Notes: a model not told the origin generated them from the sequence alone. DNA of 45,841 bases from Hyphomicrobiales bacterium (GCA_900469625.1 UBXV01000005.1:1-45841); one strand, 5' to 3'; counted from the stretch's first letter, positions 17,977 through 28,400 are shown. Made by a program: numbers and translations.

Positions 17977-19251
17977 TCAGCCGCGTGATGGCAGCAGCAT
18001 GCAGTCGTAGGAGCGTTTCTTCAACGCGCTGCAGGCTTCGGCCGCCGCGTCCCGGCTGGTAAAGCCGACGAAGCGGGCGCGGTAGACGGTGCCGGCGCCC
18101 TTGCCGACGGCTTCGGTGTAAGGCGAGGCCTGCGCCAGTCTTTCGCCTCCGGCCGCTTGGGCCTGCGCGAGCAGCGCACGCGCCGCGTCGGCCGAAGGGG
18201 CCGCCGAGATCTGGATCTGCCAGCCGCCACCAGCGCGAACCGCAACTGGTTCTTCGACCGCGGCCATGACCGTCGGGCGCTCTGCCGGAACGGCCGACGT
18301 GGACGATGCCGCGATCAGGGCCGCGACGCTGTCGCCCTTGGCGCGATGCGGGGCGGTAAAGGGCAGCGGCACGTCCGACATCGTGGCGGCGGACGCGATT
18401 TCGACTTCAGCCGGCGCCGTGCCGCGCGTCCTGGCGGCAGCCACCAGCTGGCGGCCCGTCGATGCCTTGCCGAGATGGCGGTTGAGCAGGGCCGCCATCT
18501 TGTCGTCGCGGCTGCGCGCCGTGCGGCCGCCCAGGACGACGCCGATCACGCGGCGGTTGCCGTCCCTGACCGCGCTGACCAGATTGAAGCCGGAGGCATT
18601 GGTGTAGCCGGTCTTGATCCCGTCCATGCCGTCATAGCGGTACATCAGATTGTTGTGGCCGCGGATCTTGCGGCCGCGAAACGTGAAGCTCGGAGTGGCA
18701 AACAGCCGGTATTCCCGGGGATAGTCGCGCATCAGCGCGACCGCGAGCGTCGACATGTCGCGCGCCGTCGTAACCTGCTTGGATGCGGGCAGGCCGGAGG
18801 CGTTGATGAAGACGGTGCGGCTCATGCCCAGCTGACGCGCCTTGGCCGTCATTTCCCTGGCAAAATTCTGCTCCGAGCCGCCCAGCTTCTCGCTCATCGC
18901 GGCGGCGGCGTCATTGGCGGAGCGGACGATCATGCCATAGACCGCCTCGCGCACGGTAATGGTGCTGCCGGCTTTGAGGCCCAGCTTCATCGGCGGCTTG
19001 GCGGCTGCAGCCCTCGACACCTTGATCTGGCTGTCCCAGCTGATCTCGCCGCGCCGGAGCGCCTCGAAGGTGAGGTAGAGCGTCATCATCTTGGTCAGCG
19101 ATGCCGGGTGGTTGAGCGTATCGGCATTCTCCGATGACAGGACCTTGCCCGTGCGCGCATCGAGCACCAGCGAAGCGTTGCCGGCAAAGGCCGGCGCAGT
19201 GCTCAAGGTCAGAGCACACATCGCCACGAGCAGGCGGCGGATAATGTTCAT
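17977..19251 (-). CDS. Penicillin-binding D-alanyl-D-alanine carboxypeptidase with SPOR domain
   Basis: 424 residues. A signal peptide covers residues 1-23 (cleavage after AFA). The peptidase S11 domain holds the three penicillin-binding motifs: Ser51-x-x-Lys54 in ASLTKM, SAND, and KTGYT. It trims the terminal D-Ala of peptidoglycan stem peptides in the periplasm. About residues 340-424 form a SPOR domain (GWQIQISAAPS start), which binds denuded glycan strands at the division site. The middle is a variable linker. The ATG at 19251 has GGGGA upstream; an ATG four codons earlier is weaker. The SPOR fusion suggests recruitment to septal peptidoglycan. Confidence 0.92.
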   Translation of the reverse strand: MNIIRRLLVAMCALTLSTAPAFAGNASLVLDARTGKVLSSENADTLNHPASLTKMMTLYLTFEALRRGEISWDSQIKVSRAAAAKPPMKLGLKAGSTITVREAVYGMIVRSANDAAAAMSEKLGGSEQNFAREMTAKARQLGMSRTVFINASGLPASKQVTTARDMSTLAVALMRDYPREYRLFATPSFTFRGRKIRGHNNLMYRYDGMDGIKTGYTNASGFNLVSAVRDGNRRVIGVVLGGRTARSRDDKMAALLNRHLGKASTGRQLVAAARTRGTAPAEVEIASAATMSDVPLPFTAPHRAKGDSVAALIAASSTSAVPAERPTVMAAVEEPVAVRAGGGWQIQISAAPSADAARALLAQAQAAGGERLAQASPYTEAVGKGAGTVYRARFVGFTSRDAAAEACSALKKRSYDCMLLPSRG

Positions 19252-19551
19252 GTCGGTCCCCATCGAAAAGCGCCGCCGGGCAGGCGCTGAGCTGTGTCGT
19301 TTTGTGACAAGGGCGTGTCTTTGCTGCAACTTTGAGGCAGAATGCGATTTTTCCCTACGACTTTCGTCGCGGTGGTAAACGAAAAATGAACGTCACACGC
19401 CTTCAGCAAGGTTTAACGCTGCTTCCGTTAACTTCCCAGGTGACGCGTCTGATCTGACGCGCAAGGATGCTGCGGCAACACACTCTCTCTCGGTCGATCC
19501 TGATCGGAGGCGCCGTGCTGCGGCCGACGGGGTAGGGTTGAGCAGACTGAT

Positions 19552-20601
19552 ATGGCGGGTGGCATCAAGGCTGACATCAAGACGCGGGCGCGACGCGCGG
19601 CGATAACAGCCGGGCTCGAACTGGCAGGCGGTCTCGGACGCGCCGGCCTAATGGCGGGCGCGCGCGGGCGCGGCGCCATCTTCACGCTGCATCACGTCCG
19701 ACCAAAGGTTCCGCGCGCCTTCGATCCGAACGCTCATCTCGAAATCACCCCGGAGTTTCTCGATGGGGCCATCACCCGGCTGAAGCAGGGCGGCTATCGT
19801 TTCATCGCTCTCGACGATCTGCCAACGGTGCTTGCAGTGGGAGATGAAGCGCCATTTGCCTGTTTCACACTCGATGACGGCTACCGCAACAATCTCGATC
19901 ACGCCTTGCCGGTCTTTGCCCGGCACGGCGTTCCGTTCACGGTTTTCGTGTCCGGCGGCTTCGTCGATCGCAGCCACACGCTTTGGTGGGAAACGCTCGC
20001 CGATCTCCTTTCGGCGACCGACCGCTTCCGCTTCGATTTCGGCAGCGGCATGGAGACGCTCGACGTTGAAAGTCATGCGGACAAGCAGGCGATGTTCGCC
20101 CGCATCGCCAGCCATATTCACAGCCGCGAGGAAAGCGGGGCGGTTGCAGCGCTCGATGCGGCGGCGCTGGAGCAAGGGATCGATGCCTTCGCCATCGCCA
20201 AGGCGTTGACGCTTGATGAGGCGGGCTTGCGCCGCCTTGCCCAAGGTCCGCTCGCGAGCCTCGGGGCGCATACGATCAGCCACTGCGCCATTGCGCGGCT
20301 CGACGATGAAGAGGCCGTCCGGGAGATCGAGGCATCCGCCGCCCGCGTCGAAAAGATCACGGGCAAAAGGCCGCGTTGCTTTGCCTATCCCTATGGAGAC
20401 CGCCCGGCTGTATCACCGCGCGATCACCGGCTTGTCGCCGGCCTGGGGTTCGAGGTCGCCGTCACGACCATGCCGGGCACGCTGACGGCCGCGGCGCCGC
20501 TGCACGCCTTGCCGCGCATTTCGCTCAACGGCCATTTCCAGCGGCCCCGTTACGTCTCGGCGCTCGCCTCCGGCATTCCGTTTCGCCTCGGCGGCCGCTG
20601 A
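19552..20601 (+). CDS. Polysaccharide deacetylase family protein (NodB homology)
   Basis: 349 residues. The NodB-type motif 1, FTLDDGYRNN, supplies the catalytic and metal-binding aspartates. Motif 2 is HTISHC (H-x3-H). PYGDRPAVS near residue 281 fits the next family motif. It would remove acetyl groups from an N- or O-acetylated polysaccharide or amide. No signal peptide is evident, although the N terminus is basic and alanine-rich. Upstream there are 300 bases to the divergent carboxypeptidase gene with no clear operator. pdxH converges on it 21 bases downstream. The substrate is unknown. Confidence 0.85.
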   Translation: MAGGIKADIKTRARRAAITAGLELAGGLGRAGLMAGARGRGAIFTLHHVRPKVPRAFDPNAHLEITPEFLDGAITRLKQGGYRFIALDDLPTVLAVGDEAPFACFTLDDGYRNNLDHALPVFARHGVPFTVFVSGGFVDRSHTLWWETLADLLSATDRFRFDFGSGMETLDVESHADKQAMFARIASHIHSREESGAVAALDAAALEQGIDAFAIAKALTLDEAGLRRLAQGPLASLGAHTISHCAIARLDDEEAVREIEASAARVEKITGKRPRCFAYPYGDRPAVSPRDHRLVAGLGFEVAVTTMPGTLTAAAPLHALPRISLNGHFQRPRYVSALASGIPFRLGGR

Positions 20602-20622
20602 AGCCGCGTCGTCGATCGCCCG

Positions 20623-21243
20623 TCAGGGGTACATCCGCACCTTCTCCCAGCCGCCCTCTGGCGTCTCGCGTCGGAATTCCAGCCGGTCGTGCAGTCTGAA
20701 CGGCCGGTCGTGCCAGAACTCGATCGAAGTCGGGCGGATCCGAAAGCCGGACCAGTATTCCGGACGGGGAATGTCGCCGAGCGCATGGCGCGCGGTGTAT
20801 TCGGCGACCGCCTTTTCCAGCGCGAAGCGGCTCTCGAGCGGGCGGGACTGTTTCGATGCCCAGGCGCCGATGCGGCTGCCGCGCGGCCGCGACTTGAAGT
20901 ATTCGTCCGCCTCGGCATCCGAGACGATCTCGACGGGTCCGCGTACCCGCACCTGGCGGCGAAGCGATTTCCAGTGGAAACACATGGCAGCCTTGCGGGC
21001 GTTGAGCACTTCCTGGCCTTTCTGGCTCTCGAAATTCGTGTAGAAAACGAAGCCGCGCGCGTCGAAATCCTTCAACAGAACCATGCGCACATTCGGCAGT
21101 CCGTCCGGGTCGACGGTCGCCAGTGCCACGGCGTTGGGGTCGTTGATCTCGCTGCCTTCCGCATCCTTCAGCCATGTGCCGAAAAGGGAAAAGGGTTCGT
21201 TTGCTTCCGTGAAGTCACCGCTTGTTAACTCATTCACCGCCAT
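20623..21243 (-). CDS. pdxH: Pyridoxamine 5'-phosphate oxidase
   Basis: 206 residues, the normal length. It oxidises pyridoxine or pyridoxamine 5'-phosphate to pyridoxal 5'-phosphate with FMN. FMN-binding segments [20 protein letters not shown] and [18 protein letters not shown] are followed by [16 protein letters not shown] and the C-terminal substrate loop RLHD...RLEF. The ATG at 21243 gives the family N terminus; the upstream frame is poor. The gene is divergent from the lipoprotein gene at 21384, with a 140-base shared spacer. Confidence 0.96.
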   Translation of the reverse strand: MAVNELTSGDFTEANEPFSLFGTWLKDAEGSEINDPNAVALATVDPDGLPNVRMVLLKDFDARGFVFYTNFESQKGQEVLNARKAAMCFHWKSLRRQVRVRGPVEIVSDAEADEYFKSRPRGSRIGAWASKQSRPLESRFALEKAVAEYTARHALGDIPRPEYWSGFRIRPTSIEFWHDRPFRLHDRLEFRRETPEGGWEKVRMYP

Positions 21244-21383
21244 ATTGCCTTCTAACGCCGTGATGTCTGGCGCGGAAACGCTTCGGGATGAGCCCGAGCG
21301 GTGTTTCCGCATCGAAAATGTCAGAGCCTGCTTGTTGACTTCCTCGGGAAACGTGCGGCTCTTGCGAGTCTGACAGGATTGCC

Positions 21384-21836
21384 GTGCAAGACATAGCAAA
21401 GTGGATCGATGGCAAGAAGGGTTTTTCCTTCTCGGTGATGCGTGGCGCGGCAATTTGCCTGCCAGTGTTGATCCTTTCCGGTTGCATGGGTGCCGGCTTC
21501 GACATGTTCGGAACGAGCGTCGATCGCACCGTATCGACAGGCACCGTTCCTGTCGCCAAAACCTCCGACGGCCTTTCCGACGCGGTCCTCGTCCGCAATG
21601 CCGTAACCTCGGCCGAGCTCGGGCAAGGGTCGCTCAACCCCATTCCCTGGGCGAATTCGACGTCCGGCAGCGCCGGCGTCATCAGCAGCATCCAGGAAGA
21701 CAACGCCAGCGGCATGCTGTGCCGTCGCTTCACCACGACCCGCCATTCCTATGAGGGCATCGCCAAGTTCGACGGCAGCACCTGCAAGCTCGGCGATGGC
21801 GAGTGGTATCTCACCAGCTTCGGCCCCCGCGCCTGA
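21384..21836 (+). CDS. Outer-membrane lipoprotein, 17-kDa surface-antigen-like
   Basis: 150 residues. A hydrophobic segment ends in a lipobox, LILSGC, so the mature protein should start at Cys34 and be lipidated. The C-terminal half, with two cysteines and a pattern like [13 protein letters not shown]...[10 protein letters not shown], resembles the surface-antigen domain of small rhizobial and rickettsial lipoproteins. The frame starts at GTG 21384 with AGGA nearby. GTG 21435 or ATG 21438 would give a shorter n-region before the same lipobox and are credible. The function is unknown. Confidence 0.75.
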   Translation: MQDIAKWIDGKKGFSFSVMRGAAICLPVLILSGCMGAGFDMFGTSVDRTVSTGTVPVAKTSDGLSDAVLVRNAVTSAELGQGSLNPIPWANSTSGSAGVISSIQEDNASGMLCRRFTTTRHSYEGIAKFDGSTCKLGDGEWYLTSFGPRA

Positions 21837-22050
21837 AATCGCATGTTAACCACATTTCGGCAAACCGCGGCACGAAGGCTTCGTTCTCGGTCCTGACCGG
21901 CTTCGCGGTCCTTGCGGCTAACCGATCTTTAGCAAGTTCTGCCCATCCTCGCCGCTGAACGGGACAGCCATCGCGGCATGTTTTCCCCGGTTTGAGGCAT
22001 AAGGCGGGCATCTGGGAGAGGCCGCCGATCAGAGAAGATGGTAGCAAACC

Positions 22051-23106
22051 ATGCGTGATCCCTATGCAGTTCTCGGCGTCCGGCGCACCGCTGGTCAGGA
22101 CGAAATCAAGGCGGCGTGGCGTTCGGTCGCCAAGGCCATCCATCCCGATCACAATCAGGACGACCCGACCGCGGCTGAACGCTTTGCCGAGGCCGGCAAG
22201 GCCTATGAGCTGCTGCGCGACCCCAAACTGAGAAGCCGCTACGACTATGCCCGGCGCGAAGCCGAGCTGCGCCGCATGGAGGCGATGAAGGCGAAGATGC
22301 GCCCCGAGCCCGAGGAGCAGCCTGTGGGAGCGGAGACCGCCGAGGAAGCCGCCTCGCAGATCTTCGGCGCTGAGCCGCGCGCGAGAACCGCAAGGCCGGC
22401 CCCGAAGCCCGCCGCGGCGAAGGCGCCGGAACGGCCTGCCGCATCACCTGAACCGAAACCCGAGCCTGCAGTCGAGCTGAAGCCGGATGCGGTGGCAAAG
22501 ACCGAGCCGCCGCTGATGCAGCGCGCGGCAGCCCCCGCCGCCGAACTCGTCGCCGCCATTGTCCGGCGCATTCGCGGCCGCGCCGCCAAGACCGCCGACA
22601 AGGTTCCTGACCTCGCTGTCGACCTCAGCGTCTCGATCCAGGACCTGATCGATCGCCAGCGCCTGTCGCTCGAGCTGCCGGACGGCGAAGTCGTCAAGGT
22701 CCAGATACCGCCGGGTGCGGTCGACGGCCAGACGATCCGTCTGGCGGAACAGGGCTATCGCGTCACCGGGATGACGCGCGGCGACGTCGTCGTCACCTTG
22801 CGCGTCGATCAGAGTGGGCCATTCCGCACCAATGGGCTTGATCTGCTGACGACATTGCCTGTCGATCTGCAGAGCGCGGTGCTCGGCTGCGAACACACGA
22901 TATCGACGCCGATCGGCGAAGCGACCGTTGTCGTTCCGGCCTGGTCCGGGTCGGACAAGGTCATCCGTATGGAAGGTTTCGGGTTGCCGGGCGCCTATGG
23001 CGCGCATGGCGATCTGCTCGTCGAGTTGCGCCTTGTCCTGCGTGACACGCCTGACGACAAGGTCACGGATCTGATGAAATCGCTGCGCGACGGCCTGTAT
23101 TTGTGA
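22051..23106 (+). CDS. DnaJ-domain protein with DnaJ C-terminal domain, no zinc finger
   Basis: 351 residues. The J-domain is at residues 1-65 with the HPD motif in AKAIHPDHN, so it should stimulate a DnaK-type chaperone. Residues about 85-165 are rich in Pro, Ala, Lys and Glu and probably disordered. Residues about 185-345 form a DnaJ C-terminal substrate-binding domain (VSIQDLIDRQRLSLELPDGE, VVVPAWSGSDK). The Gly/Phe region and the CxxCxGxG zinc repeats of classical DnaJ are absent, making it a CbpA-like type II co-chaperone variant. The canonical dnaJ must lie elsewhere. fabI follows after 205 bases. Confidence 0.88.
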   Translation: MRDPYAVLGVRRTAGQDEIKAAWRSVAKAIHPDHNQDDPTAAERFAEAGKAYELLRDPKLRSRYDYARREAELRRMEAMKAKMRPEPEEQPVGAETAEEAASQIFGAEPRARTARPAPKPAAAKAPERPAASPEPKPEPAVELKPDAVAKTEPPLMQRAAAPAAELVAAIVRRIRGRAAKTADKVPDLAVDLSVSIQDLIDRQRLSLELPDGEVVKVQIPPGAVDGQTIRLAEQGYRVTGMTRGDVVVTLRVDQSGPFRTNGLDLLTTLPVDLQSAVLGCEHTISTPIGEATVVVPAWSGSDKVIRMEGFGLPGAYGAHGDLLVELRLVLRDTPDDKVTDLMKSLRDGLYL

Positions 23107-23311
23107 CCGTTTTCTAACAGTCTGACCCAATATTACGGGGACTAACAGTTCCTGATCCCGGCCGCGCTTGAACCACCCGGGCGGCTATGCCATAGGCAAT
23201 TCTCGACAATTTGCCGCACGTGCGCTAACCGCGCCGGCTTGGCCTATTTGAATTTTGTGAAGTCTGGCGTCGGCCGTTGTCGATGCCGGCATTTAGTATT
23301 GGGGACAATGC

Positions 23312-24130
23312 ATGGCTCAGGCATCGGGGTTGATGAAGGGCAAGCGTGGCGTCATCATGGGCGTCGCCAACAACCGTTCGATCGCATGGGGGATCGCCAA
23401 GGCGATCCACGCCCAGGGCGGCGAAGTTGCGCTGACCTATCAGGGTGATGCACTGAAGAAGCGCGTCGAACCGCTTCTGGCCGAAATCGACGGCTTCATG
23501 GCCGGCCACTGCGACGTCAGCGACGAGGCCTCGATCGACGAGGTGTTCTCCGCGCTTGAAAAGCACTGGGGCAAGATCGATTTCGTCGTGCATGCCATCG
23601 GCTTCTCCGACAAGGACGAGCTGACCGGCCGCTACGTCGACACGTCACCTGAAAACTTCGCCAAGACGATGCAGATCTCGGTCTATTCGTTCACCTCGGT
23701 TGCCCGTCGCGCTGAAAAGCTGATGACGGACGGCGGCTCGATGCTGACGCTGACCTACTACGGTGCCGAGAAGGTGATGCCGAACTACAACGTCATGGGC
23801 GTTGCCAAGGCGGCACTCGAGGCAAGCGTCAAGTACCTCGCGGTTGACCTCGGCCCGAAGAACATTCGTGTCAACGCGATTTCTGCTGGTCCGATCAAGA
23901 CGCTGGCCGCTTCCGGCATCGGCGACTTCCGCTACATCCTCAAGTGGAACGAGTATAACGCCCCGCTGCGTCGCACCGTCACCATTGAGGAAGTGGGCGA
24001 TGTCGGCCTCTACATGCTGTCCGACCTGTCGCGCTCGGTTACCGGTGAAGTCCACCACGCCGACAGCGGCTACCATGTCGTCGGCATGAAGGCCGTCGAC
24101 GCCCCGGATATCTCCGTTATCAAGGATTGA
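23312..24130 (+). CDS. fabI: Enoyl-[acyl-carrier-protein] reductase (NADH)
   Basis: 272 residues of the short-chain dehydrogenase fold, catalysing the last reduction of each fatty-acid elongation cycle. The atypical FabI nucleotide-binding start GVANNRSIAWGIA is present, as is the Tyr-x6-Lys catalytic pair in YNVMGVAK. NAISAGPIKTLAASGI is the typical substrate loop. The ATG at 23312 has GGGGA seven bases upstream. A 205-base spacer precedes it. The histidine phosphatase gene follows 49 bases later. Rhizobia often carry more than one fabI, so this may not be the only copy. Confidence 0.96.
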   Translation: MAQASGLMKGKRGVIMGVANNRSIAWGIAKAIHAQGGEVALTYQGDALKKRVEPLLAEIDGFMAGHCDVSDEASIDEVFSALEKHWGKIDFVVHAIGFSDKDELTGRYVDTSPENFAKTMQISVYSFTSVARRAEKLMTDGGSMLTLTYYGAEKVMPNYNVMGVAKAALEASVKYLAVDLGPKNIRVNAISAGPIKTLAASGIGDFRYILKWNEYNAPLRRTVTIEEVGDVGLYMLSDLSRSVTGEVHHADSGYHVVGMKAVDAPDISVIKD

Positions 24131-24179
24131 CCGGCGCCGCCGACCGGCCCGAATAGCCTGCTGCCCGGAGCGAAATGTA

Positions 24180-24764
24180 GTGCTGATCTATGTGATCCGT
24201 CACGGACAAACAGACTGGAACGCGGAAAGCCGCCTCCAGGGGCAGAAGGATATCCCTCTCAATGATACCGGCCGCCAGCAGGCGACCGGAAACGGGGTGG
24301 CGCTGGGCGCCATCCTCGGCGCTGACGCCGAGCAGTTCGACTTCGTCGCCAGCCCGCTTGGCCGCACCCGTGAGACCATGGAACGCCTGCGCCAGGCCAT
24401 GGGCCTTGACCCCATCCTCTACCGTACCGACGACCGGCTGAAGGAAGTGTCCTTTGGCGACTGGGAGGGCTTCACGCTGCCGGAGCTGAAGCGCTCCGTG
24501 CCCGAGCGCATCGCCGAGCGACGCAAGGTGAAATGGGACTTCATTCCGCCGGGCGAGGACGCCGAAAGCTACGAGATCTTGTCCTGGCGCATCGCCGCCT
24601 GGCTCAAGGACGTGAACAGGCCGACGGTCTGTGTCAGCCATGGCGGCGTCATCCGGGCGCTGTTCAAGCTGTTTGGCGAGATGGACGAAGATGAAGCGGC
24701 ATCGGCCGCTATCCCGCAGGATCGTCTGTTGCGCATTGCCGGCAACACGATCGGCTGGATCTGA
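24180..24764 (+). CDS. Histidine phosphatase (phosphoglycerate mutase-like) family protein
   Basis: 194 residues. The phosphohistidine motif RHGQTDWN lies at residues 7-14. The second arginine is in SPLGRTRETM, the acidic residue is in EVSFGDWEG, and the second catalytic histidine is in VSHGGVIR. All active-site residues of the branch are present, so it should be an active phosphatase; the substrate is unknown and true phosphoglycerate mutase activity is unlikely at this length. The start is GTG at 24180 with GGAG nine bases upstream. It probably shares the fabI transcript and ends at the hairpin at 24786. Confidence 0.88.
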   Translation: MLIYVIRHGQTDWNAESRLQGQKDIPLNDTGRQQATGNGVALGAILGADAEQFDFVASPLGRTRETMERLRQAMGLDPILYRTDDRLKEVSFGDWEGFTLPELKRSVPERIAERRKVKWDFIPPGEDAESYEILSWRIAAWLKDVNRPTVCVSHGGVIRALFKLFGEMDEDEAASAAIPQDRLLRIAGNTIGWI

Positions 24765-24785
24765 AATTTCAAAACATTTCCGATG

Positions 24786-24811
24786 AAGGACAGCTGCGCG
24801 CTTGTCCTTTT
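24786..24811 (+). terminator. Intrinsic terminator after the histidine phosphatase gene
   Basis: AAGGACA (24786-24792) pairs with TGTCCTT (24803-24809), followed by a short T run. A second GC-rich hairpin, GCCCCGC/GCGGGGC (24845-24851 with 24857-24863), sits before the convergent DUF1344 stop and may serve the minus strand. Confidence 0.65.
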
Positions 24812-24879
24812 GAGGCGCCGGCGATGCCCGACCGGAAAGCCTGCGCCCCGCGTAAGGCGGGGCGGCGTTGCCATAAGTC

Positions 24880-25140
24880 CTACTGGATGATCTCGAGATC
24901 GTTGATCACACGCTTGCCATCGACCTCGGTATAGAACACGACGACTTTTACGCCGGCGGTGAGGCCTTCGAAGTTGAACTCTTCCGGTGCCTGGTAGCTC
25001 TTTCCATCGTCCAGCTGAAGGCTGAGCCGATCGGTATCGACACCGGTAATGACGGCTTCGACGTCGGCGCTTTCGGCAAGTGCCGACAAAGGCGAAAGCA
25101 AGCCGGCGGTGGCCATGAGCGCGGCAATGACAAAACGCAT
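24880..25140 (-). CDS. Small exported DUF1344 protein
   Basis: 86 residues. A signal peptide (MRFVIAALMATAGLLSPLSALA) is followed by a compact beta-rich domain of about 64 residues (VEAVITGVDTDRLSLQLDDG, then VKVVVFYTEVDGKRVINDLE), matching DUF1344 proteins of Rhizobiales. It should be periplasmic. The ATG at 25140 has a strong GAGGG about nine bases upstream; the longer frame is rejected because the signal peptide starts here. No function is known. It is divergent from the large GGDEF/EAL gene. Confidence 0.85.
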   Translation of the reverse strand: MRFVIAALMATAGLLSPLSALAESADVEAVITGVDTDRLSLQLDDGKSYQAPEEFNFEGLTAGVKVVVFYTEVDGKRVINDLEIIQ

Positions 25141-25344
25141 CTTTCTTGCCCTCTTCAATGTATCTGCGATTCTTCTTGTCATCACCCTTTGATCCCCGAT
25201 TGTGGCAAAAATTGCCTTGCACCGTAGCTTTTGACAGGCATTTCCCGTGTTTCGGGTTGCCCGGCCGGCAGAGGGAGACTGAACGCCAAACGTGCAGTTT
25301 TCAAGCGTTCCGGCGCTGGAGCCGACGGCGCTTCCGCATTGTAT

Positions 25345-25364
25345 CCCCATGAATTATGGGGTTT
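25345..25364. promoter_or_regulatory. CCCCAT-N5-ATGGGG dyad upstream of the GGDEF/EAL gene
   Basis: Perfect 6-bp arms (25345-25350 with 25356-25361) are followed by TTTT. It could be a weak terminator or attenuator, or an operator. The ATG at 25356 lies inside its right arm, which argues against that codon as the start of the downstream gene. Confidence 0.4.
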
Positions 25365-25436
25365 TCCAAAGAAATGTCACGAAAGCCAATCTTAAGACTC
25401 CCTCGCTACCTTTGGTTGGGGATCGAGGGAATTAGA

Positions 25437-28400
25437 GTGAAGATTGTTGACGTTCTGCGCCAACGCATTCGGGCGGCAGCCAGATTTGCGAAACCATCGC
25501 TGATACCGGCTGCTATCGCGGGCATCGTTGTGTTCAGCGGCGGCCATGTCTACGAGCGCCAAAATCGCGAAAACTTTCGAAGCGATCTGGCGATCGATGT
25601 GGAAAACGAGCTGAACCTGATCGCCAACCGTCTCCAGTCGGAGATCAATACCAACATCGCCGCGCTCAACGGCTTCGCCAACAGCATTGGCGTTCACCCG
25701 GAGATGTCCGCCGACGATTTCACCATCATGTCGACCAAGTTGCTGCTGCAGAACCCGCAGATGGTGCGCGCATCGGCAGCGCCCGGCGGCGTGGTGCGCA
25801 ACGCTTTCCCGCGGGAAAGCCAGCAATGGTTCGTCGGCACCGACTTCAACAAGTTTGGGGCGACCCGTCGTGCCGTCGAGCGGGCGTCGTCGACGGTCAG
25901 GCCGGTCATGATCGGCCCGGTCCGCCTGCCGAGCGGGCGCAGCGGCTTCGAGCTTTTCCTGCCGGTCTTTGCCAAGATACAAGGACGTATGGAGCGCTGG
26001 GGTTACGTCGAGGCGATCATCGACGAGAAAGCTCTCTATCGATCCGCTCGTCTGCTGGAAGAGGGTGTCGAAACGCCGGAGTTTACCAGCGATCATCGTC
26101 ACGTCGACGTGCATCTGGCGATCCGCGATATCTCGGAGCCGGAGCGTATCCAGGACGCGTTCTTTGGCGACGACGGCGTTTTTCGAACGTCGCCGGCCAA
26201 GCGTCAGCTGGCCCTGCCGGGCGGGGTCTGGGAGCTGGCCGCAACCCCGATCGGCGGCTGGGATCAACTGCCGGAAAACAGCCGGGATCTGCGTCTGGCG
26301 ATTGCAGCGGCGGTCGCGGTCGTCGTCATTCCCATTCTGCTGACCGGCGGGCTCGTCAACGAGCGCCAGCGCAACATTGCCAAGCTGAGGGCGCGCGAAG
26401 GGGAGGTGATGACGCTGTCGCATCGCCTCAACCTGGCGCTCGAAGCCTCCAAGATCGGCATTTGGGAAATCGACCAGGAAACGCAGGAGCGCTCCTGGGA
26501 CGATCGCATGTTCCACCTGCACGGGCTGACCGTCCACGAGGACGAGCCGACTTACGACGAATGGCGCGCGACGGTTCACCCCGATGATGTCGGCATCGCT
26601 GCCAATGCGCTTTTCCGCAGCCTCGACGAGGGTCTCGAATACCGGTCGCAATACCGGGTGGTGCTGGCTGACGGCAGCATCCGTCACATCCGCAATGTCG
26701 GCTCCGGCCATCAGGGCGTGGACGGCCGCTCGAAGATCACCGGCATCAGCTGGGACGTGACGGACGATGTGCTCAAGAACGAACGGCTGGCGGCCGCCAA
26801 GGCCCAGGTCGACCAGCAGAACCTGGAGCTCGAGCAGGCTCTGAAAGGGCTCTACGAGCGCGAGCAGGATCTGGAAAAACTGTCGCGCCGGCTGGACCTG
26901 GCGCTCGACAGCTATCGCTGCGGCATGTGGGAGGCCGATCTCGACAACAATGTCGCCTATTGGGACGAGCGCATGCACCAGCTCTACGGGCTGGTCTATA
27001 CCGATGGCGCCACCAACGAGGAAATTTGGCTCGATGCCCTGCATCCCGACGATCGTGGATCTGCCCTGCTGGCGGTCAACACGGCGATCGGCGCGCGCGA
27101 GACCTATGTCCATCAGGCGCGCGTGGTCATGGCCGAAGGCGCGGTTCGTTACATTCGCTCGGTCGGCAAGCTGCATATCTCTCCGGAGGGACGGCGAAAG
27201 CTGGTGGGCATCGCGCTCGATGTGACCGACGACGTGGTGATGACCGAGCAGTTGCGCGCCGCCAAGGCAATGGCTGACGCCAAGAACGCCGAGCTCGAAC
27301 AGGCGCGTATCCGCATCGAACACAATTCGCTGCACGATCCGCTGACGGGGCTCGGCAACCGCCGGATGCTCGACAAGGCGCTCGAGCACTTGACCGGCGC
27401 GGGCGCCGATGCGCCCCAGAGCATTGCCATCCTCCACATCGATCTCGACCGCTTCAAGCAGATCAACGACACGCTCGGCCATGCGGCCGGCGACGCGATG
27501 CTGGTCCATGCGTCGGAGATCCTGCGCTCGAACATCGCACCTGGCGATATCGTGGCGCGCATCGGCGGCGACGAGTTCGTGGTGGTCATAACCGGTGCGC
27601 CGGGTGATGCGGCGCTGGCGGCCCTGTGCGACCGGATCATCGCGGAAATGCGCCAGCCGGTCGACTACAACGGTTTTCCCTGTCGCTTCGGCGTCAGCAT
27701 CGGCGTTGCCGTGGCGCGCCAGGCCCATGCAGACGCACGCAAGCTGCTCGTCAACGCCGACATGGCGCTCTACCGCGCCAAGGAAAACGGCCGCAACCGC
27801 TATCAGTTCTTCACGCAGATCCTCCAGGCCGAGGTCGTCACCGCCAAGCGCGTCGCCGACGAAATCCTCGAAGGCATCGAACGCGACGAGTTCGTGCCCT
27901 GGTATCAGCCGCAATTCGACGCGTCGACGCTGGCACTTTCCGGGGTGGAGGCGCTCATCCGCTGGCGTCATCCGCGCCAGGGTATCCTGACGCCGGACAA
28001 GTTCCTGGCAATCGCCGACGAACTGAACGTCACCGCCGCCCTTGACCGTCTCGTGCTTGAAAAATCGCTGGCCGACCAGATGCGCTGGGCCGCCGCCGGT
28101 CTGAGGGTCCCGAAGATTTCCGTCAATGTCTCGGCCAAGCGTCTTCAGGACGAACGGTTGCTCGCCTCGCTCGAGGGGTTGAGCATCGTGCCGGGCCAGC
28201 TTTCCTTCGAACTGGTGGAATCGATCTTCCTCGACGAGAGCGACGACATCGTCACTGCCAATATCGAGGGCATCAAGAAGCTTGGCATCGACATCGAGAT
28301 CGACGATTTCGGCACCGGGCATACCTCGATCGTCAGCCTGTTGAAGATCAAGCCGAAGCGGCTGAAGATCGACCGCCAGCTGGTGGTTCCGGTTCTCAGC

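Noticed and set aside
19400-19435. TTAA pair (GTTTAAC...GTTAAC) as a CtrA binding site before the carboxypeptidase/deacetylase genes
   Set aside because: The spacing between the TTAA halves is 11 bases, not the 7 expected for the CtrA consensus.
21845-21852. TTAACCAC as a CtrA half-site before the dnaJ-like gene
   Set aside because: Only a half-site with an imperfect last base; expected by chance.
25356-25436. ATG 25356 as the start of the GGDEF/EAL gene
   Set aside because: It lies within a hairpin arm and lacks a ribosome site, whereas GTG 25437 has GAGGGA six bases upstream. It remains possible.
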